From assembly GCA_036417435.1 (NCBI GenBank), contig CM070903.1:94199001-94263000 (forward strand): a stretch of DNA of 64,000 nt. Direction: 5' to 3'. The position numbers and the translations under genes were made by a program. Origin of the DNA: Inia geoffrensis. Lineage: Eukaryota; Chordata; Mammalia; Artiodactyla; Iniidae. The notes under the pieces were generated by a model. It was not told the origin of the DNA and searched no databases. It worked only from the letters and a program-made list of their open reading frames with translations. The first letter of the stretch is position 1; each line of letters opens with the position of its first letter. Below, piece after piece: positions 12,276 to 23,394 of the stretch.

Positions 12276-15200
12276 ATGGTAATAGGAACATACATATTGA
12301 TAATTACCTTAAACGTAAATGGATTAAATGCTCCAACCAAAAGACATAGACTGGCTGAAGGTATGTAAAAACAAGACCCATATATATGCTGTCTACAAGA
12401 GACCCACTACAGACCTAGGGACACATACAGCCTTAAAGTGAGGGGATGGGAAAAGATACTCCATGCAAATGGAAATTTAAAAAAAGCTGTGTAGCACTTC
12501 TCATATCAGACAAAATAGACTTTAAAATAAAGACTATGACAATAGACAAAGAAAGACACTACATAATGATCCAGGGATCTATCCAAGAAGAAGATATAAA
12601 AATTGTAAATATTTATGCACCCAACATAGGAGCACCTCAATACATAAGGCAAATGCTAACGGCCATTAAAGGGGAAATCTGCAGTAACACAATCATAGTA
12701 GGGGACTTTAACACAGCACTTTCACCAATGGACTGATCACCCAAAATGAAAATAAATAAGGAAGCGCAAGCTTTAAATGATACATTAAACGAGAAGGACT
12801 TAATTGATATTTATGGGACATTCGATCCAAAAACAACAGAATACACTTTCTTTTTAAATGCTCATGGAATATTCTCCAGGATAGATCATATCTTGGGTCA
12901 CAAATCAAGTCTTGGTAAATTTAAGAATATTGAAATCGTATCAAGTATCTTTTCTGACCACACGCTATGAGACTAGATATCAATTACAGGGAAAAAATTC
13001 TGTAAAAAATACAAACACAGGAGGTTAAACAATACACTACTAAATAACCAAGAAATCACTGAAAAAATCAAAGAGGAAATTAAAAAATACCTAGAAACAA
13101 GTGACAAGGAAAACATGATGGCCGAAAACCTATGGGATGCAGCAAAAGCAGTTCTAAGAGGGGAGCTTATAGCAATACAATCCTACCTCAAGAAACAAGA
13201 AACATCTCAAATAAACAACCTAACCTTGCACCAAAAGCAATTAGAGAAAGAAGAGCAAAACCCCTCCAAAGTTAGCAGAAGGAAAGAAATCATAAAGATC
13301 AGATCAGAAATAAATGAGAAAGAAATGAGGGAAATTATAGCAAAGTTCAATAAAGCTAAAAGCTGGTTCTTAGAGAATATAAACAAAATTGATAAACCAT
13401 TAGCTAGGCTCATCAAGAAAAAAAGGCAGAAGACTCAAATCAATAGAATTAGAAATGAAAAAGGGGAAGTAACAACTGACACTGCAGAGATACAAAGGAT
13501 CATAAGCGATTACTACAAGCAATTATGCCAATAAAATGGACAACCTGGAAGAAATGGCCAAATTCTTAGAAAAGCACAACCTTCTGAGACTGAGCCAGGA
13601 AGAAACAGAAAATGTTAACAGACCATCACAAGCACTGAAATTGAGAATGCGATTAAAAATCTTCCAACAAACAAAAGCCCAGGACCAGATGGCTTCACAG
13701 GCAAATTCTATCAAACACTTAGAGAAGAGCTAACACCTATCCTTCTCAAACTTTACTTAAATATAGCAGAGGGAGGAACACTCCCAAACTCATTCTTCGA
13801 GGCCACCATCACCCTGATACCAAAACCAGACAAAGATGTCAAAAAAAAAAAGAAAACTACAGGCCAATATCACTGATGAACATATATGCAAAAATCCTCA
13901 ACAAAATATGAGCAAACAGAATCCAACAGCACATTAAAAGGATCATACACCATGATCAAGTGGGGTTTATCCCAGGAATGCAAGGATTCCTCAATATACG
14001 CAAATCTATCAATGTGATACACCATATTAACAAATTGAAGGAGAAAAACCATATGATCATCTCACTAGATGCAGAAAAAGTTTTCAACAAAATCAAAACC
14101 CATTTATGATAAAAATCCTCCAGAAAGTAGGCATAGAGGGAACTTACCTTAACATAATAAAAGCCATATATGACAAACCCATAGCCAACATCGTTCTCAA
14201 TGGTGAAAAACTGAAACCATTTCCTCTAAGATAAGGAACAAGATATGGTTGTCCACTCTCACCAATATTATTCAACATAGTTTTGGAAGTTTTAGCCACA
14301 GCAATCAGAGAAGAAAAAGAAGTAAAAGGAATCCAAACTTGAAAAGAAGTAAAGCTGTCACTGTTTGCAGGTGACATGATACCATACACAAAGAATCCTA
14401 AAGATGCTACCAGAAAACTACTAGAGCTAATCAATGAATTTGGTAAGCTAGCAGGATACAAAATTAATGCATAGAAATCTCTTGCATTCCTATACACTAA
14501 TGATGAAAAATCTGAAAGAGAAATTAAGGAAATACTCCCATTTACCACTGCAACAAAAAGAATAAAATACCTAGGAATCAACCTAAGGAGACAAAAGACC
14601 TGTATGCAGAAAATTATAAGACACTGACATATGGTCACCTTACCTTTGATAAAGGAGGCAAGAATATACAATGGAGAAAAGACAGTCTCTTCACTAAGTG
14701 GTTCTGGGAAAACTGGACAGCTACATGTAAAAGAATGAATCTAGAACATTCCCTAACATCATACACAAAAATAAACTCAAAATGGATTAAAGACCTAAAT
14801 TTAAGGCCAGACACTATAAAACTGTTAGAGGAAAACATAGGCAGAACATTCTATGATATGAATCACAGCAAGATCCTTTTTGACCCACTTCCTAGAAAAA
14901 TGGAAATAAAAACAAAAATAAACAAATGGGACATAATGAAACTTAAAAGTTTCTGCACAGCAAAGGAAAACATAAACAAGAGGAAATGACAACCCTCAGA
15001 ATGGGAGAAGATATTTGCAATTGAAACAACTGACAAAGAAATAATCTTCAAAATTTACAAGCAGCACATGCAGCTCAATAGCAGAAAAACAAACAATCCA
15101 ATCCAAAAATGCACAGAAGACCTAAACAGACATTTCTCCAAAGAAGACATACAGATTGCCAACAAACACATGAAAGGATGCTCAACATCACTAATCATTA

Positions 15201-15471
15201 GAGAAATGCAAATCAAAAACTACAATGAGGTATCACCTCACACCAGTCAGAATGGCCATCATAAAAAATCTACCAACAGGGGCTTCCCTGGTGGCACAGT
15301 GGTTGAGAGTCCGCCTGCCGAAGCAGGGGACATGGGTTCGTGCCCCGGTCTGGGAGGATCCCACATACTGTGGAGCGGCTGGGCCCGTGAACCATGGCCA
15401 CTGAGCCTGCACGTCTGGAGCCTGTGCTCCGCAACGGGAGAGGCCACAACAGTGAGAGACCCATGTACCGC

Positions 15472-15502
<31 letters not shown>

Positions 15503-15715
15503 ACCAACAATAAATGCTGGAGAGGGTGTAGAGAAAAGCAAACCCTCTTGCACCGTTGGTGGGAATGCAAATTGATACAGCCACTGCGGAGAACAGTATG
15601 GAGGTTCCTTAAAAAACTAAAAGTAGAACTACCATATGACCCAGCAATCCCACGACTGGGCATATATCCTGAGAAAACAATAACTCAGAAAGAGTTATTC
15701 AGGAGAAGTCAATGA
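12276..15715 (+). pseudogene. L1 ORF2 (endonuclease / reverse transcriptase) remnant
   Basis: ORF2p is the L1 endonuclease and reverse transcriptase. The frame starts at ATG 12276 with the expected ITLNVNGLNAPTKRHRLAE and stops soon after. Endonuclease landmarks remain: NIYAPN near 12610, GDFNT at 12701-12715, RIDHILGHK near 12878-12904 and SDH at 12953-12961. A TGA at 12734-12736 interrupts the domain. The RT region includes PGPDGF near 13678-13695 and a mutated active-site motif, FAGD instead of FADD, near 14364-14375. An internal deletion joins sequence near 14626. CWRGC (15515-15529) from the C-terminal cysteine-rich region follows the nested SINE. Multiple frames are needed to read it, so it is dead. 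Confidence 0.9.
15279..15493 (+). mobile_element. CHR-type SINE nested in L1 ORF2
   Basis: A plus-strand SINE with 5' head GGGCTTCCCTGGTGGCACAG, a box B-like GGTTCGTGCCCC near 15334 and a long A-tail. The target-site duplication AAAAAATCTACCAACA lies at 15263-15278 and about 15494-15509. The insertion interrupts the L1 ORF2 C-terminal region and is therefore younger than the L1. Confidence 0.96.
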
Positions 15716-16554
15716 CAGAAGGAAGGAAAATAAACAAGGAAACTATAATATAATTACTGGGCAGCCTGAGAACCACTTGAAGTTGGCAGTATATTTAGAG
15801 TGGCCAGCCACTCAACGTGGTTGTGGCGTTTCCTGTCATATTTAGCAGAATGAGTGAAGGAGCAGACAATCAGGGGTCTAGGATCCTAGAGAGGGGTAGG
15901 GAATTAAATATAGTTGTAGGTAAGAGTTAACAAAGATGGGCTGTGAGCTTCTTAAACTTGGGGAAGAAGATATCAATGGAATGAGAAACAAGGAAGAGTT
16001 GGTTGAATCAACAGCTGCATTACTGAGTAGGACTGAAGAATTTTAAGATTTGGGGGCCTCAAGGGTAAACTTGGAAAAGAGTAGTTGGTGACTGGAGAGA
16101 GGAATACTTGAAAGCAAGCTCATGGAGGAATTTCTGCTTCTGACGGAGGATACAGGGTGTGTCTGTGGTAGTGACTGGCTGACATAGGGCTGAGGGCGAG
16201 AAGGAAGGAAAAGAGTTCAAGAGGTCAACAGTCTTCACAGTAAACACTACGTACATTTTCCAAGTTAAAAAAGGTCAGGTCAAGAATGCAAATCTGCATT
16301 TTTCAGAAACCAGAAAATATATGTTATTTGCCACTCAGAAGTCTGGCAGGAGGGATATTCGTTATCACCATAATCCTGGAAATAACTCACATTCATGAAT
16401 GAAATTTTGAAGACCAGAAAAATACAAATGCAGTGCACAGGGTCCATAAGATCTTCACCTGCCTCCTAAAGAGACTGTGTTTCAGCCACTTTTCCCAGAA
16501 TTCTTTTCTCCAGCTGTGACAAACCCCTCAGTCTAAGACTCAGGGTTTTAAAAT
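15716..16554. other. Unique sequence, nothing recognised
   Basis: This is the downstream flank of the truncated L1. No gene or repeat family is confidently recognised. Confidence 0.4.
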
Positions 16555-16830
16555 CACAGGAAATGGAGTCAGAACCGGATTCAAATCACAGCTCCACGAT
16601 TTACTAGATGTGACAGTTTGCTCAAGTTATTTAACCCTCAGCTTCTTATCTGTAAAATTGGGAAAGTAAACTTAACTTGAAGGATGGTTATGGGACTCCT
16701 TATAGATAACATTAATAAAAGAGAATAAAATAGATTATTATATTCTAGCATTAGATCATAAAGTTCCTAGCATAGTACCTAGAACAGGGCTTACTAACAA
16801 TTATTATGTTTTATTCCCGAATTCTCTTAA
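16555..16830 (+). mobile_element. MIR SINE, sense
   Basis: A diverged MIR: GATTCAAATCACAGCTCCAC, then TTTACTAGATGTGACAGTTTG and CTTCTTATCTGTAAAATTGGG in the canonical MIR order. A weak 3' part reads TAGCATAGTACCTAGAACAG. Confidence 0.85.
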
Positions 16831-17278
16831 GCTTCCACACTTCCATGACTTTATTTCTGTTGTTCTCTCTTAAGGATAGTCTTTTCCTTCCTGTATACGA
16901 CAAAATCGTTGACTTGTTTATCTAGACTCTTGATGCCTTGGCGGAAGACTCTGACTTATCAGTGTCTGATTCTTAGCACAGCAGACTCTCACTCGCAGAG
17001 GTAACTTAGTTAAGGCCTGTTTGAATGAATTGGATAAATGGATGCAACACGTCTGCATTTAAGAAGATGTGACAGTTGTGCTTACATGTTTTTCCTTTTC
17101 CTTTTTCCTTTTGTAAAAAAACATACAGCAAATTAAATGGACTGAATTAAAACTACTTTGTTAAGAACTAGAAAGTTGATAAATAAATGTTAGATTAAAT
17201 CCACAAGTTATTGGAATAGGAGGGAAGGGGGCAGGGCACAACCTTTAAAAGAATAACATAGCCCTTGAGGTGAGGATA
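16831..17278. other. Unique sequence, nothing firm
   Basis: The left part (to about 17000) has weak L2-like character. The rest is AT-rich and unrecognised. Confidence 0.35.
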
Positions 17279-18057
17279 TGACAAACTGGTTAGAACCAAC
17301 TAGGTCCAAAATGGCAGAAGATTTGACTTCCAGTGGACCTTGAGCCTCATTATATGCTCATTGTAATACATCAGCATATGCTAAATGACACGCCCACCAG
17401 CACCATGACAGTTCCGAGGCTGACCATAAAAGGTCAAAAAGTGGGCAGTGGCCCAATTCCTGGAAATCCCCACCCCTTCCCTGAAATAGTTGGAATAATC
17501 CTCCCACTCATTAGCTTATGAAATTACCCAGCCCATAAAAACTACCCACTCCATATTTTGGGGCCTCTTGCCTTCTGAGATGGCCCACACTCTGTCTGTG
17601 GTGTGTGTTTCTCCCAGGGCCATTCTTGCCTTTTGAGACAGACAACATTCTGTCTGTGGAATGTGTATCTTTCTAAATAAATCCACTTCTTACCTATCAC
17701 TTTGTCTCTCACTAAATTCTTTCTGACATAAGACATCAAGAACCTGAGCTTCACCAAGTTCTGAGACCATGTGTGATCTCAATTAAAAGACAGTGGGTTC
17801 GGGCTTCCCTGGTGGCGCAGTGGTTGAGAGTCCGCCTGCCGATGCAGAGGATACGGGTTCGTGCCCCGGTCTGGGAAGATCCCACATGCCGCGGAGCGGC
17901 TGGGCCCGTGAGCCATGGCCGCTGAGCCTGCGCGTCCGGAGTCTGTGCTCCGCAGCGGGAGAGGCCACAACAGTGAGAGGCCCGCATACCGCAAAAAAAA
18001 AAAAAAAGACAGTGGGTTCAAGTCCCAATCTGAGTCGTGTGCTTTCATTACGACCAT
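17279..18057 (+). mobile_element. Solo LTR, ERV1-like, interrupted by a SINE
   Basis: An LTR-like organisation in sense orientation. The U3-like part contains a TATA-type CCCATAAAAACTA at about 17531-17543. AATAAA lies at 17676-17681 in a TTCTAAATAAATCCACTT context, followed by a U5-like stretch with CTTTCTGACATAAGACATC. No gag, pol or env coding sequence adjoins it, so it is probably a solo LTR left by recombination. The SINE at 17801-18003 splits the U5-like end. Start and end are approximate. Confidence 0.6.
17801..18003 (+). mobile_element. CHR-type SINE nested in the LTR
   Basis: A full-length plus-strand SINE with a well-preserved head (GGGCTTCCCTGGTGGCGCAG), box B-like GGTTCGTGCCCC and an A-tail. 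The 16-bp target-site duplication AAAAGACAGTGGGTTC at 17785-17800 and 18004-18019 is perfect. This points to a relatively young insertion. Confidence 0.97.
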
Positions 18058-18309
18058 GATGTCTTTATTATATATATTAAATGATTGACAAACATATTAT
18101 ATGCTTCTATGATCCTCCGTGGCAAGCAATGAATGGAAATGCAGAATATTTAAGTCATTTGAAATTGAATCATGTCAGTTTTGTTGTTGTTGTTGTTTTC
18201 CAAAAAAGCACATGGTCTGTCTTTACACAAAACATAATTATAACTAGTATAGTCCAATTATAGATATCCCCCTACTTTGATTATACTAAAATCATATTTT
18301 AAAATTCAA
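18058..18309. other. Unique sequence
   Basis: AT-rich, with a short (GTT)n run near 18179-18198. Nothing else is recognised. Confidence 0.4.
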
Positions 18310-18612
18310 AGCTATACTTCCATAGTGTGCAACCAGAATTCAGTTTCAAGGGACATATTTGTCACATGGTTGAACACTTGGCCTTCCAACGGTTTTCTGA
18401 AACACATTCTCTAGAGCTATTGCGCTTAATGTGATTTTTGCACCATCCACCATAGTTAAAGTTCTTCCTCTACAGCACTGTTCTTTCTTCAGGCAGTTGA
18501 GTTGTGTTCTGATGATCCCAGGGTCAAGTACATTACAAAGAACTTTTTTGCCTTTGAGTTTCCTTCCCCACATCATAACTCTGTTGGAGTTTAGACCTCA
18601 ATGTAAACTGCT
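18310..18612 (-). pseudogene. Possible short-chain dehydrogenase/reductase pseudogene fragment
   Basis: The reverse-strand frame ending at 18346 reads ...KLKGKKVLCNVLDPGIIRTQL..., resembling the N(V/A)LHPG(I/V)xRTxL block of retinol dehydrogenase-like SDR enzymes. VDGAKITLSAIA follows at about the spacing of the EGAxTSxxxA segment of those enzymes. After a frameshift near 18346, another frame reads LNSGCTLWKYSFEF, which could be a C-terminal remnant. The catalytic YxxxK and the Rossmann N-terminus are not visible, so this would be a broken 3' piece of a processed copy. The match is from memory of family motifs over about 75 residues, and chance resemblance is possible. Confidence 0.3.
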
Positions 18613-19527
18613 GGACACCTGCATTTGCATAAAGGGATTATGTACCATCTAAAGAATTAAACTACAGGGAACTTGATTTATCTGCCTTTCTATCAAAAGA
18701 AACTTCTACTAACTGCTATTTCTGCAGTGTACAGTAATAATTAGTGTGCATAATGATTCCTCTGAGGCACAGAAGTGCATTCTGAATTCTCAACAGATAT
18801 AAAATTATTTTGGTACAGATCCACAACTACTTGTACTGTACCGCGTTCTAGTTCTTAGAAAACTGGCAAACCCCATTCAGTCTGTAAGCTAATGTTTTGT
18901 TAAGTTTTGTTAAGTACAAAATGTAATACCCTGACCATGCCAAGGAAATGCGTTTTCTATCTTAGTTCAGTAACCTCCAATTTGCAGAGGTGATGCAATT
19001 CAGTGACACACTGTTAGCAGAAACTTCATTACCCAAGTTTAAAACAAATACAGGGAGCATAAGGTTAGGGTGTAAGACATGAGAAAAGTGTTGTTGTGAT
19101 AATAAAATTTCATTAAATATGGAGCAAAATAAAGTCACAAAGCCTGCCTGGACAACATGAAACAGGCTTCAGCAGAAAGTCCAAAATAATGAGCAGGGTT
19201 ACAAGGGGTGGAAAGAGAAGAAGGGCAGGGCGTAAGAAAGATTGCTTTGGTATAGCGTAAATCAGGGCAGGGCAGTATCCACATTCTGGAAGAAGCCTCT
19301 GATGGGATGACAGAATCAACTCAGTCTAGGTCTCCACACTTCCAGCTGGACAAATTTCTGACCAGAGCAGAGGAAAAGCACAGGCCAGAAGACTGGAGAC
19401 AAACTTCATTAAGTTTACCTACTTCGGGCACTGTTATCTTCAACTGAGCGTGAATAAACAAAACGTATACAAAATTTACCCGTGGAACATTCCCACTGTC
19501 CAGATAACGTAATGTAGTTTATGAAGA
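18613..19527. other. Unique sequence, no gene
   Basis: No reading frame with recognisable domains and no confident repeat was seen. Confidence 0.4.
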
Positions 19528-19626
19528 TTTTATTGTAATATAAAAATTTTACCCTGTTACAAAGGGAGTTATTTTACCCTGTTTATTGTAATATAAAAAT
19601 TTTACCCTGTTACAAAGGGAGTTATT
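19528..19626. repeat. Tandem duplication, 53-bp unit
   Basis: The segment beginning TATTGTAATATAAAAATTTT at 19531 recurs at 19584 with no visible mismatch for about 43 bp, to about 19626. It includes the shared text ACCCTGTTACAAAGGGAG. It is a two-copy local tandem duplication, the second copy slightly shorter. Confidence 0.95.
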
Positions 19627-21200
19627 CTCAGAAAACCAGGTGATAGAGGAACACTCCATTCTGTTCTTAGTATGTATTGGTCATCATGGCCCAGTGACAG
19701 CAATGTTTAATGGGTTATAATCACCTTTTGCCGGAAAAGAAACGTTTTGAATAAACACATTACCCTCACAGTTAATTTTCACAGTAGAAGTACTAGTTAG
19801 GAAATGATGTCTTACATGTGGAATAAGGATCACTGGTGTTTTTTCAAACTAGAAAGTTGAGCATTTATTGTGGACGAAAGGTCTTTCTGGTTAATGAAAT
19901 CATTAGTTATGCTTTGATTTACTGACATCAAATTACTTGTCTACACTAACTGAATTTGTCACTAACATGTCAAATTCTCAAGTCATGTAACCCAATGTAA
20001 AATGTATAATATTACAATTAGAAGGGATCCTTAAGGACCATTCAGCTAGGACAATCTCATTTTACAGAAGAGAAAACTGAGGGCTAGGAAAGACAAATTG
20101 ATCCACTCAGGGCCTGTTCAATAGCCTTTTGACTAAACTACGTGATCATACAAAAAAATGACTTCGTAAATCTCGCAGGCCATAAATCATCGTCTTATTT
20201 TTTCCTGTGACTTTATTCCAAGTTTGGTTTCTAAATTAGAGCAAAAACATGCTTAAGTTAAAAAAGAAAAAGGACAAGTGAAACATTTTTTGAAGACAAG
20301 CTGTATACTTAATTAAATCATAGGGTTCTCCACCTTATATTTTCACCTTCACTTTTCAGTCTTTGACTAACTAGAGTAAATTAGGCATAAAATAAAATAT
20401 AGTCTACCTAAGGTTTTTCTTTCTCTGTCATAGCATTTCTGGTTTCCTAGAAAAAGAATTCAAACAGAAAGAATGTAGATGAATAAAAGAAAGGGTAAAA
20501 AAAAGTAAAGAAAGCATGCCTAAGAGTATGACCGGGAAAAGATGGCCACAGATCCAATTAGGTGTCAAAATAGGGGATGCAGCCAGAGGGGTTTAATCCA
20601 TGTACCAGAACCTCTGAGTACATCTGAGTGATACCCAGGTATTCTGTTCACCTCTATATGATGGCATCAAGCACACAGAAGATGCCACATATATGCAAAC
20701 AAAACATTGGAAATCAATTTCACAACAGCTTAATCATACTATATGCATATCATGACTCCACATGTTTGCAATCACAGGGCCACAAACAGCCTGGATTCTC
20801 TATACCCAGAGGCAGCACCAAGGAGTAGCCATTTTATTACATCAATTAGCCTCTCTTAGCAGCAATCAAAACTTCTCTAAATAAATAAGCAGTCTTAAAC
20901 TGCAGGCTTGATCTACAAATGTAGCTTCCAGAGGATACTTAGACACAAATCTCCCATTCTTCCAACTGTATTGCTACCAAAATCCTCTCCTTTTAGGAAC
21001 TTTAAAATTTCTTCTGATCCTTTCTTTATGAGAATTGTATAGGTAGGTTGGATCACACTCATAGAGTAATATTTAAGAGAGAGGATCTAGGCCTTAGGCT
21101 AATTTGTAATAGACTTTAATTTGGAGTCCGTGTGAGAATTCAGGTCCAATAAACCAATGAGGAAAGCATTTATCATAAGAAGATGCAAACTATTTTAAAG
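19627..21200. other. Unique sequence with a possible MIR-like relic
   Basis: Around 20025-20120, TCTCATTTTACAGAAGAGAAAACTGAGG resembles the central part of an antisense MIR or related old SINE. Nothing else is recognised. Confidence 0.35.
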
Positions 21201-21204
21201 AATA

Positions 21205-21745
21205 GAATTATTGCATATGTGTAGTAAAGAATTTGGCCCACCTACAGAGAGGTCTGTGTTTTGCCCAGGCTCCTTTTTAAACTCTTGGAATTTCCTGAGT
21301 GATAAGAGTGTCTCTGTACCTACGGTGTCCCTCCCCTCTTACCTGATCATTTTTCCTAACTGGGTGACTCATGGAGGGCCCCATGGACCACACCTGATAT
21401 TTTATGTTAACAAGGTGATTTAGGATTGGGGGTTGACAAATCTTAAAAAAAAAAAACCACATGGTTTTGAGCCACATATCTCTACATATCTCCAAGGAGG
21501 AGAAGGGGGCTGATTGAGTTTAACTCTCCTGGCAATAATTAAATCAATAATGCCCAGGTGATGAAGCCTCAACAAAATGCTGGACACAAAAGGCTCAGGT
21601 GAGTTTCCTGGTTGGCAATACTCTTTGCATATTGTCATTTATCAATGTCAGGAGGGTAACTCATCTGTGAAAATGATGGAAGTTTCTCATTTGGAACTCT
21701 CCCAGACTTCACCCGATGTGTCTCTTCCTTTGGTTGGCATGTGAG
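21205..21745 (+). mobile_element. LTR-like interspersed repeat, diverged
   Basis: The order of segments recalls a known mammalian LTR-like repeat: GACTCATGGAGGGCCCCATGGACC, GGATTGGGGGTTGACAAATC, AATAATGCCCAGGTGATGAAGCC, then CTCCCAGACTTCACCCGATG. I cannot name the family. No coding sequence is attached. Confidence 0.45.
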
Positions 21746-21829
21746 ATACAGTGTAATATAATGAGATACTGCTGTGACCCCTGTGGTGGCCTTGCCCACA
21801 TACGCTTTATCAGGCAAGTGAGCTCTCCT

Positions 21830-22195
21830 CAGTGGCCGCTAACAGTCACAGTTTCCCCTTTCTTTGGAGAGTTGTCTTTGGGCAAACAGGAGCCACCTTG
21901 CCCAGGAGATTACATATTGCACCCCTGGCATGCCTTCCCCCATCATGCACACGTTGGACAAAAGGCCACACCCCCATACAGCAAGATGGGGCCAGCTCTG
22001 TGGGGTAATTAATGCTCCAGGACTCCTGGAGCCATCAGGCTAAAGCTCAGTTCCCAATAAGACCACCTTACTTATAAGCTCTATCTCCTACCCTATCCTG
22101 CTTCTCTCATGCCATTTCTTGCATGAGCACTCCCTCAATAACCACCTGTACGAGAATTTTCCACCTCAGGCTCTACTTCTAGGTAACTTGAGATA
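21830..22195 (+). mobile_element. LTR-like 3' portion, unassigned
   Basis: A relatively GC-rich stretch ends in GAGCACTCCCTCAATAACCACCTG and CTCAGGCTCTACTTCTAGGTAA. This is reminiscent of the polyadenylation and R/U5 end of old mammalian LTRs. The family and the left boundary are uncertain. Confidence 0.35.
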
Positions 22196-23394
22196 TGATG
22201 GATAAATTAGCCCGTATATGAGGAATTGAATTATAAATATTTTTTATATCTTTTAATTGTATAGTTCACATCTTATATTGAGAAGAGATCCTTCTATTTG
22301 ATACTGTTATAAGAATGCTAGCTTGTTCCTTGACTTTAAACAGAAGACAAGAGAATGTACTCTCCTATATTTTAAGTACTGGGTATGGGTCCACACTATG
22401 CTGGTCACCACCACGCCATGTGTGTGCTCCTGTGCATATGCACATAATCATCTCAGCTCCTCCACTTCCCCGGGAGATCAATCATTCTTCCTATCTTACA
22501 GAAGTGGTAAAATCTCCTTAAGTATACACATGATGACTGAGGAGATGGGGGTGAGAGACAGGTTTGAGTCCAAAGTTCATCATTTCTCAGGGGCCATGTC
22601 ATTTTCTCAGAGGCTGATGGAAATGTACTATGAGCTATAACCCCTGTAAAAAAATATGAAAGTATGTAAATAGGCTGAAATTCTGACAGTTTTCCAATGC
22701 CACTTCTACTTTGCATGCATCTGTATTTATTTATCTATCTCTATATTTATTTACTTATTTATTCTCCACTTTGTTCCACAAAGGCCTTTTCAGATAGTTA
22801 TAGTGAAACTGCCACATTTCTGGTCATCTATGGGGAAGGAGAAAGTCTCAGCTAACTCTCCATTCCTAAACACCCACATAAAATAACCTAGAAATAGGTA
22901 ATCCATATATACCCAAGTAAAATTAATTTTAAGAGTAGTGATTTCAACTTACTAAATTAAAAAATGAGCATGAAATGCTACTAAAATTATTTCAAATTAA
23001 ATTTTGGAGGCAAAACAAAATTTATCAGCTAGATAGAAAATCATTGGAGTATCTTTTTACCTGTAACTCTAAAAGTCTTGATATTTCCAAAAGACTGACA
23101 GATACTAATGCTAATTATATCTGCTGACAGATATAATGATATATATATATATGAAGAATTACACCAAATTAAACTGTGTACACAAACTAAATATTTCCAA
23201 GCTGTGTTTCCAAACTAAGTATTTCCAAGTAATACTTTATTACTAGTATAGTATTTTCAATGAGATAGATATTGTTGTTAACAAGGGGCAATGTTAGCAA
23301 TAGAAGAACCTGAATGCACAATATGTTAAGTGTTTACACACTAAGTTTCTGAAACTATTTTTTATCTGGCTGTATATTTAATGGACATGATTTA
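22196..23394. other. Unique AT-rich sequence
   Basis: Contains a TATTTATTTA-type run near 22725-22765, a 10-bp-arm inverted repeat at 23114-23137 and a short TA run at 23139-23153. No gene is seen. Confidence 0.4.

Larger units (their letters stand above)
10706..15715 (+). mobile_element. L1 LINE, near 5'-complete, internally deleted, lacking its 3' end
   Basis: A sense L1 covering the end of the 5' UTR, ORF1, ORF2 and part of the ORF2 C-terminus. Both ORFs are broken by stops and frameshifts. There is an internal deletion near 14626 and a SINE insertion at 15279-15493. The element stops abruptly near 15715, just after the conserved PYDPAIP block, with no 3' UTR and no poly(A). Typical target-primed insertions lose the 5' end, so the missing 3' end points to a later deletion. 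No target-site duplication was found across the two ends. Confidence 0.95.

Noticed and set aside
14144..14671. A 175-codon reverse-strand frame
   Set aside because: It is the antisense of L1 ORF2. No independent protein family is recognised.
15068..15715. A 215-codon frame, the longest in the window
   Set aside because: It is L1 ORF2 C-terminal sequence read through a SINE insertion. The middle third is translated SINE and poly(A).
17801..18003. tRNA-like box A and box B sequences suggesting a tRNA gene
   Set aside because: They lie in the head of a SINE with an A-tail and target duplications. No complete cloverleaf is seen, so they are pol III promoter relics of the SINE.
17279..18057. 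The possibility of a full endogenous retrovirus
   Set aside because: Only one LTR-like unit is seen, with no second LTR and no gag, pol or env-like frames nearby. A solo LTR fits better.
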